From NCBI RefSeq assembly GCF_029854705.2, contig NZ_CP139035.1:2418001-2482000 (forward strand): a DNA stretch of 64,000 bases, read 5' to 3'. The position numbers were made by a program, and so were the translations under genes. The stretch is from Akkermansia sp. N21116 (GTDB taxonomy: Bacteria; Verrucomicrobiota; Verrucomicrobiia; Verrucomicrobiales; Akkermansiaceae). Every line of letters starts with the position of its first letter. Positions within the stretch are counted from its first letter, which is position 1. Below the pieces are notes generated by a model. The model had not been told where the DNA came from and did not search any database. It saw only the letters and a program-made list of their open reading frames with translations. Below, in pieces: positions 1-8,385 of this stretch.

Positions 1-1074
1 CGTTTCCGTGTGGACGGCAAACTCATCGAAACCGCCACGCACCCCAAAAAGCTCCTCGGCCCTATCATCGCCCGTATCAAGGTTATGAGCTCTACCATGA
101 GCATCGCCGAAAAACGAATGCCTCAGGACGGACGAATCCAAGCCAATGTTGGAGAAGACAAGCAAATCGACCTCCGTGTCTCCTCCGTCCCCAGTAACCA
201 CGGCGAAAGTATCGTCATGCGTATTCTGGATAAATCCGCTCTTGTCCTCGGTCTCCCTCAGCTCGGTTTCTTCTCGGACGATGAAGCTACTTTTGACCGT
301 CTCATCACTCTGCCCGACGGCATCATTCTGGTAACGGGTCCCACCGGTTCCGGTAAGACAACGACGCTCTACGCCTGTTTGAACTACATTAACCGTCCGG
401 ACAAGAAGATCATCACCGTGGAAGACCCTGTCGAATACGAACTTTCCGGGATCAATCAGGTTATGGTCAAGGCCGACATCGGCATGACATTCGCCGCAGC
501 CCTCCGAGCCATGCTCCGACAAGCTCCCAACATCATCATGATCGGGGAAATTCGAGATGCCGAGACTGCCAATATCGCCATCAACGCATCCCTGACGGGT
601 CACCTTGTCCTCTCGACCCTCCACACCAATGACGCTCCAAGCTCCGTTGCCCGTCTCGCAGACATGGGCATCAAGCGATTCCTTATCGCTTCCGCCGTCC
701 GTGCCGTCATGGCCCAGCGACTCGTCCGCAAACTTTGCGACAACTGCAAACGGGACGGTTCCCTCACCGAACGCCAGGCACAGACACTCAATATCGACGT
801 TTCCCGCCTCGTCCCCGGTCAGATCAAGGGGCCGCGCGGTTGCGACAAATGCCGCAACAAGGGTTACAAAGGCCGTATGGGACTTTTTGAAATCTTCGAA
901 ATCGACGACGAAGTGCGCAACATGATCAATGACAACCTCACCACGCCCCAATTGAGACACCGGGCGCGGGAACTCGGCATGAGAACCCTCCGCGAAGACG
1001 GCGTCCGTAAAATCCTGGCCGGGCTCACCTCCGCCGATGAAGTATTCCATGTCACCATGGGCGACTCCAACTAA
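1..1074 (+). CDS. Type II secretion / type IV pilus assembly ATPase, PilB/GspE family (5' end outside window)
   Basis: Hexameric cytoplasmic ATPase that powers pilus or pseudopilus assembly. The frame is open from base 1 (RFRVDGK...), so the gene begins upstream; 357 codons are visible. In the visible numbering the Walker A motif GPTGSGKT is at 113-120, followed by an Asp-box-like EDPVEYE, the Walker B region [11 protein letters not shown] and the His-box [13 protein letters not shown]. Near the C terminus two CxxC pairs (C246/C249 and C281/C284) form the zinc-binding element of PilB/GspE proteins and are absent from PilT retraction ATPases. The missing part should hold the N-terminal domain. 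It is followed after 30 bp by a paralogous ATPase, then by PilC and pseudopilin genes. Family assignment is firm; whether the machine is a pilus or a T2SS is not resolved. Confidence 0.95.
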   Translation, partial: RFRVDGKLIETATHPKKLLGPIIARIKVMSSTMSIAEKRMPQDGRIQANVGEDKQIDLRVSSVPSNHGESIVMRILDKSALVLGLPQLGFFSDDEATFDRLITLPDGIILVTGPTGSGKTTTLYACLNYINRPDKKIITVEDPVEYELSGINQVMVKADIGMTFAAALRAMLRQAPNIIMIGEIRDAETANIAINASLTGHLVLSTLHTNDAPSSVARLADMGIKRFLIASAVRAVMAQRLVRKLCDNCKRDGSLTERQAQTLNIDVSRLVPGQIKGPRGCDKCRNKGYKGRMGLFEIFEIDDEVRNMINDNLTTPQLRHRARELGMRTLREDGVRKILAGLTSADEVFHVTMGDSN

Positions 1075-1104
1075 TCCTATTGCCACTCACAACAGCTATT
1101 TTCC

Positions 1105-2772
1105 ATGGACACCAATCTTACACTGGAACTTTTCATCGGCAGAGGAATGATTGACCGTTCCCTTGCCCGCGACATCAAAGAAGAAATGATGAACAGCGGC
1201 AAGGAACTCCCGGAAGTCCTCTCCAACTTCGGCATCATCGGAAACAAGGACGACATCTGGCAAGTCATCGCCAGCGACCTCGGCGTCGAATGCATCAATC
1301 TGGATAATTTCACGCCCGATCCTGTCATCCTCAATCAATTGCCCGCTTCCCTCGTCCGCCTGCACGGAGCCCTTCCCGTCCGTGTCGGTCCGGAAGGCAT
1401 CTACGTCTGCCTCGTCGATCCCCTCAATCCGCAAACGGTTGAAGATCTCCGTTTTGCCGCCGGTAAAGACATCTTCCTGCTCGTTGCCCCGGACTATCAG
1501 GTCCAGGCCCGCATTAACGAATACTACGGAGGTGCGGAAGCCGCCATGAACGACCTCATGAGCGAGTTGGACAAAATGCAGACAGCAGATAACGGTGACG
1601 GAACTGACGAAGCCAACGCCGCCCCCATCATCAAATTTGTGGATCTCGTCCTCCTTCAGGCCATCAAGGAACGCGCATCCGACATTCACTTCGAGCCCTT
1701 CGAAAAGGAATTCAAGATCCGTTACCGCGTCGATGGGGCCTTGCTGGAAATGCAGCCTCCGCCTATTCACCTTGCCGTGCCCGTTATCTCCCGCGTCAAA
1801 GTCATGTCCAACATGAACATTGCCGAACGCCGCGTCCCGCAGGACGGTCGTATCGTCAAACAGGTTGGAGACCACTCGGTGGATATGCGTGTATCGACTC
1901 TGCCCACTCAATATGGTGAGTCCGTCGTGCTTCGTATTCTTGACCGCTCCTCCGTCAACCTCAATCTGGATAACCTCGGGCTTCCACGACACATCCATGA
2001 ATACATTCTGGAAACCGTCAACAAGCCTAACGGCATCTTCATCGTGACGGGACCGACCGGCGCCGGTAAAACAACGACACTCTACGCCGCTCTCCGGGAA
2101 ATCAATACCATTGATGCCAAGGTTCTCACCGCCGAAGATCCCGTCGAATACGATATCGACGGCATTGTCCAGATCCCCGTCAATGAAGCCATCGGGCTTG
2201 ACTTCCCCATGGTACTCCGAGCCTTCCTCCGTCAGGACCCCGACCGCATCATGGTGGGGGAAATGCGAGACATGGAAACCGCGCAGATTGCCATCCAGGC
2301 ATCCCTGACAGGCCACCTTGTTCTCTCCACCCTCCATACCAACGACTCTGCCGGTGCCGTCACACGACTTGTTGACATGGGTTGCGAGCCTTTCCTCGTC
2401 GCCGCATCTCTGGAAGGCGTCCTGGCCCAGCGACTCGTCCGTACCATTTGTGCTGACTGCAAGACCCCCTACGAACCATCCTCCACCATCCTGAGTCAAT
2501 TGGGAGTATCTCCCTATGAACTGGGAGACAAGAAGTTCTACACCGGACAGGGGTGCGATCGCTGCTCGAACTCCGGATACAAGGGGCGAAAAGGTATTTA
2601 CGAACTGCTCGACATCAACGACACTCTTCGCGACATGATTACGGAGAAGGCCCCCAGCGTTGTCCTCAAGCAAAAGGCCATCGAAATGGGTATGTCGACA
2701 CTTCGCGAAGACGGTCTCCGGAACATTTACGAAGGTAGAACAACCATCGAAGAAGTTCTCAAATACACCTAA
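1105..2772 (+). CDS. Type II secretion / type IV pilus assembly ATPase, PilB/GspE family (second copy)
   Basis: A complete 555-residue PilB/GspE ATPase. The first 150 or so residues look like the N-terminal MshEN/T2SSE_N domain that contacts the inner-membrane platform. A central linker (EANAAPIIKFVDLVLLQAI) leads to the ATPase core. Walker A GPTGAGKT is at 316-323, followed by EDPVEYD, Walker B MVGEMRDMETA and [13 protein letters not shown]. The CxxC pairs CADC and CDRC form the zinc site. Length matches full-length PilB. It lies directly behind another ATPase of the same family and shares its motif order, suggesting an old duplication. It begins at the ATG at 1105, 30 bp after the upstream stop, with no clear Shine-Dalgarno. 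It is probably cotranscribed with the genes on both sides. Confidence 0.95.
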   Translation: MDTNLTLELFIGRGMIDRSLARDIKEEMMNSGKELPEVLSNFGIIGNKDDIWQVIASDLGVECINLDNFTPDPVILNQLPASLVRLHGALPVRVGPEGIYVCLVDPLNPQTVEDLRFAAGKDIFLLVAPDYQVQARINEYYGGAEAAMNDLMSELDKMQTADNGDGTDEANAAPIIKFVDLVLLQAIKERASDIHFEPFEKEFKIRYRVDGALLEMQPPPIHLAVPVISRVKVMSNMNIAERRVPQDGRIVKQVGDHSVDMRVSTLPTQYGESVVLRILDRSSVNLNLDNLGLPRHIHEYILETVNKPNGIFIVTGPTGAGKTTTLYAALREINTIDAKVLTAEDPVEYDIDGIVQIPVNEAIGLDFPMVLRAFLRQDPDRIMVGEMRDMETAQIAIQASLTGHLVLSTLHTNDSAGAVTRLVDMGCEPFLVAASLEGVLAQRLVRTICADCKTPYEPSSTILSQLGVSPYELGDKKFYTGQGCDRCSNSGYKGRKGIYELLDINDTLRDMITEKAPSVVLKQKAIEMGMSTLREDGLRNIYEGRTTIEEVLKYT

Positions 2773-2841
2773 AGACATCTCCGAATCTTCGTATCCCCAT
2801 GTTACAAACTTCATTGATTTAAACACTACCAATAACAACCT

Positions 2842-4119
2842 ATGGCTAAATACCAATACGCTGCTCTTGACCACAAGGGCGAAACCCAGACGGGAACTCT
2901 CGAGGCCAATTCCGAAGCAGAAGCTTTGGAAAAAATCCGCGCCACAGGCCTATATCCAACGGAAATCGTTGAAGCAGGCAAAGGCAAGCTCCAGGCTACA
3001 GCCAAACCTAAAAAGTCAGGATCTAAAAAGAAGGGAGATTCAGGCAAAAAGGGCAAAACAGGCGGCAAGATCAAGACCAAAACCCTCATGATCTTCACAC
3101 GCCAGCTCGCTACCCTGATTGATGCTGGCCTTCCCCTCCTCCAATCCCTTACCGTTCTCGGCAAGCAGGAAGCCAACCCAAACCTTAAGGCAACAATCAA
3201 TGCTCTCGGAGATGCCGTCCAGAGTGGAGCTACTTTCTCCGAATCTCTGGCTCAGCACCCGAGGATTTTCAACAAACTTTTTGTCAATATGGTGAAGGCC
3301 GGTGAACTTGGCGGTGTGTTGGAAATCGTTTTGAACCGACTGGCCGAATATCAGGAAAAGGCTCAGAAGCTTAAGAGCAAGATCGTCTCCGCCATGGTGT
3401 ATCCGACCATCGTGCTTTGCATCGCCGTCGGTATCTTGATCTTCCTCATGATGGTTATCGTGCCCAAGTTCAAAACCATGTTTGCCGATATGGGAACGGA
3501 TTTGCCCGCCATCTCCCAGTTCGTCTTCGGTATCAGTGACTGGTTCATGGAACCTGCCTTCCTGCTTCCCAACGGAGCATGGCTCATCATCCTCGTACCC
3601 GTTTTCGTCGGCGTATACAGGACGCTCAGCAAATCTCCCAAGGGACGCCGCAAGATCGATGAAACCATCCTCAACATCCCGTTGATCGGCCCGATTCAAC
3701 GCCGTAGCGCAGTTGCCCGTTTCGCTCGTACGCTCGGTACTCTCGTGACTTCCGGTGTACCCATCCTCCAGGCCCTGAACATCACCAAGGACACCGCAGG
3801 CAATGCCATCGTCGCCGATGCTATTGAACGCGTATATAACTCCGTCAAGGAAGGTGAATCTATCGTAACCCCGATGACATCTTCCCATATTTTCCCGCCG
3901 ATGGTCATCTCCATGGTGGACGTCGGTGAAGAAACAGGTCAGCTCCCGGAAATGCTTCTGAAAGTTGCCGATGTGTATGATGATGAAGTGGATAACGCCG
4001 TCGGTGCCATGACGTCCATGATGGAACCCTTGATGATCGTCTTCCTTGCTGTCATCGTCGGTGGTATCGTGTTCGCCATGTTCCTGCCCCTCCTTCAGGT
4101 TATCGAAAAGATGGGCTAA
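2842..4119 (+). CDS. Inner-membrane platform protein, PilC/GspF family
   Basis: Polytopic inner-membrane protein that couples the assembly ATPase to pilin insertion. It has 425 residues, usual for PilC/GspF. It starts MAKYQYAALDHKGE, typical of the family, followed by a Lys/Gly-rich linker at about 50-75. Two T2SSF domains follow, each with the short amphipathic pattern beginning FTRQLATLIDAGLPL and FARTLGTLVTSGVPI. Hydrophobic segments are visible near 180-205, 245-265 and 390-420 (the last ends FLPLLQVIEKMG). It is the third gene of the operon, 69 bp behind the second ATPase and 15 bp before the pseudopilin. It serves either a pilus or a T2SS machine. Confidence 0.95.
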   Translation: MAKYQYAALDHKGETQTGTLEANSEAEALEKIRATGLYPTEIVEAGKGKLQATAKPKKSGSKKKGDSGKKGKTGGKIKTKTLMIFTRQLATLIDAGLPLLQSLTVLGKQEANPNLKATINALGDAVQSGATFSESLAQHPRIFNKLFVNMVKAGELGGVLEIVLNRLAEYQEKAQKLKSKIVSAMVYPTIVLCIAVGILIFLMMVIVPKFKTMFADMGTDLPAISQFVFGISDWFMEPAFLLPNGAWLIILVPVFVGVYRTLSKSPKGRRKIDETILNIPLIGPIQRRSAVARFARTLGTLVTSGVPILQALNITKDTAGNAIVADAIERVYNSVKEGESIVTPMTSSHIFPPMVISMVDVGEETGQLPEMLLKVADVYDDEVDNAVGAMTSMMEPLMIVFLAVIVGGIVFAMFLPLLQVIEKMG

Positions 4120-4134
4120 AGAGAAAATCAGCTC

Positions 4135-4719
4135 ATGAAACTCGGATCCTATACAACTCGCGCCCGCAGGGGGTTTTCACTCGTGGAAATCCTGACGGTG
4201 ATGTTCATCATCGTCATCCTGATGACCTTCGTCGTAGCAGCCTTCGGCTGGGTCGAAACCAGCAAGCGGGAACGCACGGCGCAGGTGTTTGTCCAGCGAA
4301 TCTCCTCGGCTCTTGAGGAATTCAAAATGGACAACGGATTCCTCCCCGACGGTGACGGTTCTGAAAGCAGCACCAATACGGTTTACCAAGCCCTCTTCGG
4401 CGACTACAACGAAGACGGCATTCCGGATAAAGATCCTGTAACCAAGGCTCGCCTTCCCATTTATGTGGAGGAACTCAATCCGCTCCAGCAGAACAAGAGT
4501 GAGCCTTATGTCGTCAAATTCAAAGGCAAATTCTGTCTGATGGATCCTTGGGGGGCACCCTACCGTTACCGCCTCGGTTTCCAGGAAAAAGATTCCAAGG
4601 GAGCCTTCGGCAGAGGAATCAATCCCGACTTTGACTTCTGGTCCCTGGGTCAGGACGGTCAGGGGAATCTGACGGAAAGCAATCTTGGCGTCAATGCCGA
4701 TAATATCGGCAACATGTAA
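4135..4719 (+). CDS. Type II secretion pseudopilin, GspG-like
   Basis: A 194-residue prepilin-like protein. A short basic leader (about 14 residues) ends in the prepilin peptidase site RGF/SLVEILTV with Glu at position 5 of the mature protein, followed by a hydrophobic helix to about residue 42. The rest matches major pseudopilins: the helix continues into FVQRISSALEEFKMDNGFLPDG, and later CLMDPWGAPYRYR and FDFWSLGQDG resemble the conserved DPWGxPYxY and SxGxDG elements of GspG. It is the last gene of the operon and is followed by a terminator. It would form the short periplasmic pseudopilus built by the upstream ATPases and PilC/GspF. GspG-type is favoured over a type IV pilin because of these C-terminal motifs. 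Confidence 0.9.
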   Translation: MKLGSYTTRARRGFSLVEILTVMFIIVILMTFVVAAFGWVETSKRERTAQVFVQRISSALEEFKMDNGFLPDGDGSESSTNTVYQALFGDYNEDGIPDKDPVTKARLPIYVEELNPLQQNKSEPYVVKFKGKFCLMDPWGAPYRYRLGFQEKDSKGAFGRGINPDFDFWSLGQDGQGNLTESNLGVNADNIGNM

Positions 4720-4746
4720 AGCTACCAACTTATTCAACAATTACTC

Positions 4747-4786
4747 AAAAAGGCTGTTCCATCATCTGGTGGAACAGCCTTTTTTA
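4747..4786 (+). terminator. Rho-independent terminator after the secretion operon
   Basis: A near-perfect stem (AAAAAGGCTGTTCCA / TGGAACAGCCTTTTT) with an 8-base loop is followed by T residues, 27 bp after the pseudopilin stop. The A tract on the left arm means it could also act on the opposite strand. Confidence 0.9.
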
Positions 4787-4844
4787 TATTTTCCGAAGAC
4801 GGAAAACACAGAATCATAAACATCATTCCAATTTGATGAGAACG

Positions 4845-5029
4845 GCGGATTATTCATCCGTTAATATTTATCTTATTTTCGTAGAAAGCTAGTACTTTAG
4901 AGTTTCTGTATTTAGTAATATATACCATATTAAACAAGTGTTTACTTATTTGATAATATCTTGATATATAATGAGTTTCCAGTTTTTGAAAGATTCTTTT
5001 TTCTCTTGAAAAACGGATGAATAATCCGC
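4845..5029. repeat. 18-bp perfect inverted repeat bounding an AT-rich leader
   Basis: The arms at 4845-4862 and 5012-5029 are exact reverse complements over 18 bp and enclose 149 bp of AT-rich DNA. Each arm carries a 15-base core, CGG-N9-CCG (left copy CGGATTATTCATCCG), whose outer five bases are themselves palindromic. The right arm ends 12 bp before the start of the autotransporter at 5042. A TATAAT box lies inside at 4967-4972, with only a weak TTTACT 20 bp upstream, so the promoter is uncertain. The layout fits either an invertible promoter or a pair of regulator sites; the sequence alone does not decide. The region from 4787 to 5041 holds nothing else recognisable. Confidence 0.7.
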
Positions 5030-5041
5030 TATTATTTTTTC

Positions 5042-8012
5042 ATGTTGACTTCATACTCTCTCAGACGTTTCCTCGCAGCACTTCTTGCTACAGGATCGCC
5101 TGTTTCTTTTGCCGTATCAACCATTGACAATATCAATCAAGCTATTCAACAGGCATCCACGGGAGAAACCGTAGATTTCCCAATTCAGGAAGATATCCTC
5201 ATACCTTCTCATCAGGTCGGTGGCGATCCTTATGCCGCTCAAGAGTGGGGCGCGATCATCAATCCCGAAGGAGTCACACTTCAAATTTCCGGTCTTCAAA
5301 GCAATGGACAAAAATCGTCTTTCACCGGCGGAGAAAGAACGGAGTTCGTCGATTTGACCCGGCCTCTGCTCAACCAGAATGGAGCCGGCATGAAACTGGA
5401 AAATCTCACATTCGACAATTGCTATTACTATAGGAAAGGAAGAACGGCTCCCCTCGGTGGAGCTATCGCTAATTTCGGAGGAACGTTGGAAGTTCGTTCC
5501 TGCGATTTTAACGGCAACGGCATCAGAGGATATGACCGATTCTGCGGCGGAGGAGCTATTGCCTCGGCCTGGCCCATCCAAAATGATCCGATAAGACCCA
5601 GTACAACCCTTCTCATCGATTGCACCTTCACCGGCAATTTTGCCACAACCGATCCCGCCATTGATCACTCGGCTCAGGGTGGCGCTTTCTACAATGATGA
5701 AATATCTCCTTCCATAGTACGCCAATGCGTATTTAATAACAATTACATAATCGTCAACAAAATGGGAACGGGTAATACCTCAGGAGGAGGAGCTATTGGT
5801 GACTTTGGTCCCATGGAAATTGATGGATGTTCTTTCTCGGGCAACCATGTCGTTTCTACCGGGAATACTGCTGCCTTAAGCGCAGCCATCTACGGCGGGG
5901 CTATCTGGTCAATTTGCGATCTGAATTCCATCAATTCTCTCACCATTCGCAACTCGGTCTTCGAAAACAACTACATCCAGACTCTCTATCGCCAAGCCAT
6001 GGGGGGAGCCATCTGCCTCCGGGGGACAGCTCTCAACACGATCATCGACAGTTCTTTCTTCAATAATTTCAACGCCTCTTCCAACTACTACGGTGGAGCC
6101 ATCGACACTGCCGGACCTCTCAACCTGATTGCGGAAACGAAGGACGTCGTCTTCAGTGGCAACAGGCACTTCGTCACCCAAGTCGAAAACGGGCAGGCTC
6201 AAGATGGCCTTTCCAACGCCATTACAACCCGTGCCGGCGGTTTCCTCAACCTCGTCGCCGCCTCCCAGGCCAAAATCGTTTTCGACGACTCCCTGATGGC
6301 TGCCAATAATGACACGCCACTCAACATCAACCCGGATACCATCGCTCTGAACAACGAAACGAATGAAAAGGTCGACAACCCGTACTCCCATGACGGGGAA
6401 GTGCAGTTCAACGACGGCGTAACCGTCAACAACTTCACGGTCAACCTGGACAACGGTTCCCTCCGCGTCGGCGACAAGACCTTCATCAAGGGAACCGTCA
6501 ACGCAAGGACGGGCACTGCCCTCCTGATCGACGGATTCACTACCATCGCCCAGGGAGAAAAGTTCGCCTTGGAAATCCTGGGACCCCCAACTCCGGGCAC
6601 GGACGGAAACTACAATGTCACGGGAACGGAAGGCGAACACACCATCCGAGTCCGGATGAACGACGCCATGGTCGCCGCCACGGATACCAACCCCGTCTGG
6701 AACTTCGCCGACGGCTCCTCTCTGAATGCCGAGCCGGGCAAGCTCGTCTTCGTGCTGGACATCAGCGGCATCCAGTCCAGGCCGGAGGAACTCCACCCCT
6801 TCATCTTCTCCCACACGCTATCCACCGAAACCACCCAGGCAAGCGTGGCCGGCGCCAAACACGTCTACCTCGTCGATGACGATGGATGGTCCCTCGAATA
6901 CGAACCCTATACCGCCAACGGGACGACCTACGACCGCTTCGACTTCCTGTCCGGTCAATACGGAGTGGAACTCCCCAGCCACCATCCCCATCGATCCGGA
7001 GTTCCCGGTCGACCCTGAATTCCCGGTAGATCCACCGACGCCTCCCGCTCCGGCCTGGAACGCCCCCCTCGGCGTCGGAACCGTCCAGGTCAACACGCTT
7101 TGGACCTCCGTCCGGTCTCTCTGGTCCTTCTCCGACAATGCCCGGACCAATACCCGGTACAACCTCAAGCTGGAACGCAACGTGGCCTTCTGGGTTTCCG
7201 GCATCGGCAACTACTACACCCAGGAAAACCATGACTTTTCCACGGGGTACCGCTACCGTTCCCTGGGATACGCGGCGGGCGGCGAGTACGCCTTCGCCAA
7301 CAACTGGACGATGGGCATGGCCGTCGGCACCCTCTGGGGAGACCATGACGTCAACAATGGCCTGGGGCGCATCGACAAAGACACCAACATCGGCCTCCTC
7401 TACGGAACCTACGGGATGGCTCTCAACCGGCAAAATGCCTTCATCCTGGACATGCAGGCCGGCTATGCCCGCTCCAGCAACAAAGGTACAACGAGGATGC
7501 AGGCCGTATCCGAGGACAACCTGGGCGGGAAATGGACCGACCAGGCCTGGATGCTGGACGTGAAGGCGATCTGGAGCCATCAATTGAACGAAAGGCTTTT
7601 CCTGGAAACCTTCACCGGGCTCCAGTACACCTTCGCCGACCAGAACGACTACACCCTCAGCGGCGAGAAGTACCAGTACCGTCTCTCGGACGGCAGCATG
7701 AACGAGCTGCGCGCTACCGTGGGAACCGGTCTCCGTTACCGGGGTTATCTAGGAAGCAAGGCCTTCACGGCCTACGCGAAGGCGGGAGTAATCCAGGACT
7801 TGAGCCGTAAGACGCCCCGGGTCGACGTCCAGGGCAACAGCCATTTCTGGACAGCCTGCGGCAGTAAACCGGGAAGGACGTCGCTGAGCACGGCGTCGGG
7901 CATGCGTTTGCAGCTTACGGAAGGTCTGAGCGCCTCGGCGAACTACAATCTTGAAGCGGCCGAGAAGAGCCTCATGCAGACGGGAAGCGTCAGTCTCATT
8001 TACAGATTCTGA
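5042..8012 (+). pseudogene. Pmp-like autotransporter split by a frameshift (passenger 5042-7018, barrel in the next frame to 8012)
   Basis: A signal peptide (MLTSYSLRRFLAALLA..., probably cleaved after SFA) leads a beta-helix passenger with seven GGA[I/F] motifs alternating with seven FxxN motifs (FNGN, FTGN, FNNN, FSGN, FENN, FFNN, FSGN), between about residues 139 and 375. This is the signature of chlamydial polymorphic membrane proteins. The passenger frame reaches FDFLSGQYGVELP and then runs to a stop at 7018. The continuation, a DPEFPVD linker and a C-terminal autotransporter barrel ending SLIYRF, lies in another frame. Removing one C from the CCCC at 6973-6976 joins them as ...GVELPATIPIDPEFPVDP.... 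As read, no barrel would be made. The DNA becomes visibly more GC-rich from about 6.2 kb. No Shine-Dalgarno precedes the ATG, only a T-rich run. A sequencing error, a true pseudogene or reversible slippage are all possible. Confidence 0.85.
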
Positions 8013-8026
8013 GTTTCTTCCGGATA

Positions 8027-8057
8027 CCTCTCCGGTTCACCGGAGAACCAGGAGAGG
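8027..8057 (+). terminator. Hairpin after the Pmp-like autotransporter
   Basis: The stem CCTCTCC-GGTTC / GAACC-A-GGAGAGG closes 15 bp after the barrel stop. The downstream T content (TTCCTTGATTTT) is poor, so termination is plausible but not certain. Confidence 0.5.
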
Positions 8058-8385
8058 TTCCTTGATTTTCCGTTCGAAGAGAATTGCGGTATTCTCTGAG
8101 ATCCGGAAACGGGAGTAGGCTCAGGACGGTTCTCTTGCAAAACCGTAGATTGGGTCGCTTCCAAAACAAGCTCCCCCGACCTTCAGCCGAAAGTTGGGGG
8201 AGTTAATCTATTGACAATGAGGCGAATATATTTTTCATTATTCTGTTCAAGACAATGACCGAACAGTGCTTTACAATATTGAGGAAGATGGTGGTAGAAA
8301 TACTTCAACCAAGAGTCGCTCCTTCTTTTTGTTGAAAGAACAATAAGCATGCCACCGTATCAACACTGAACGATTTGTCTATTTC
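8058..8385. other. Intergenic region upstream of the GH95 gene, with a strong hairpin and a possible -35 box
   Basis: A long hairpin at 8171-8202 has a 7-bp GC stem (CTCCCCC / GGGGGAG) extended by imperfect pairs. It lacks a T tract on the plus side. A perfect TTGACA at 8211-8216 follows directly, but no good -10 lies at 16-18 bp, so the promoter is weakly supported. A smaller ACGGTT/AACCGT hairpin occurs near 8137-8157. No coding sequence or tRNA was recognised. Confidence 0.4.

Noticed and set aside
8130-8165. A possible tRNA fragment (anticodon-like hairpin with CTTGCAA and a GGGTCGCTTCC stretch)
   Set aside because: The loop is too long for the stem, no acceptor or D arm can be drawn, and the T-arm consensus is broken.
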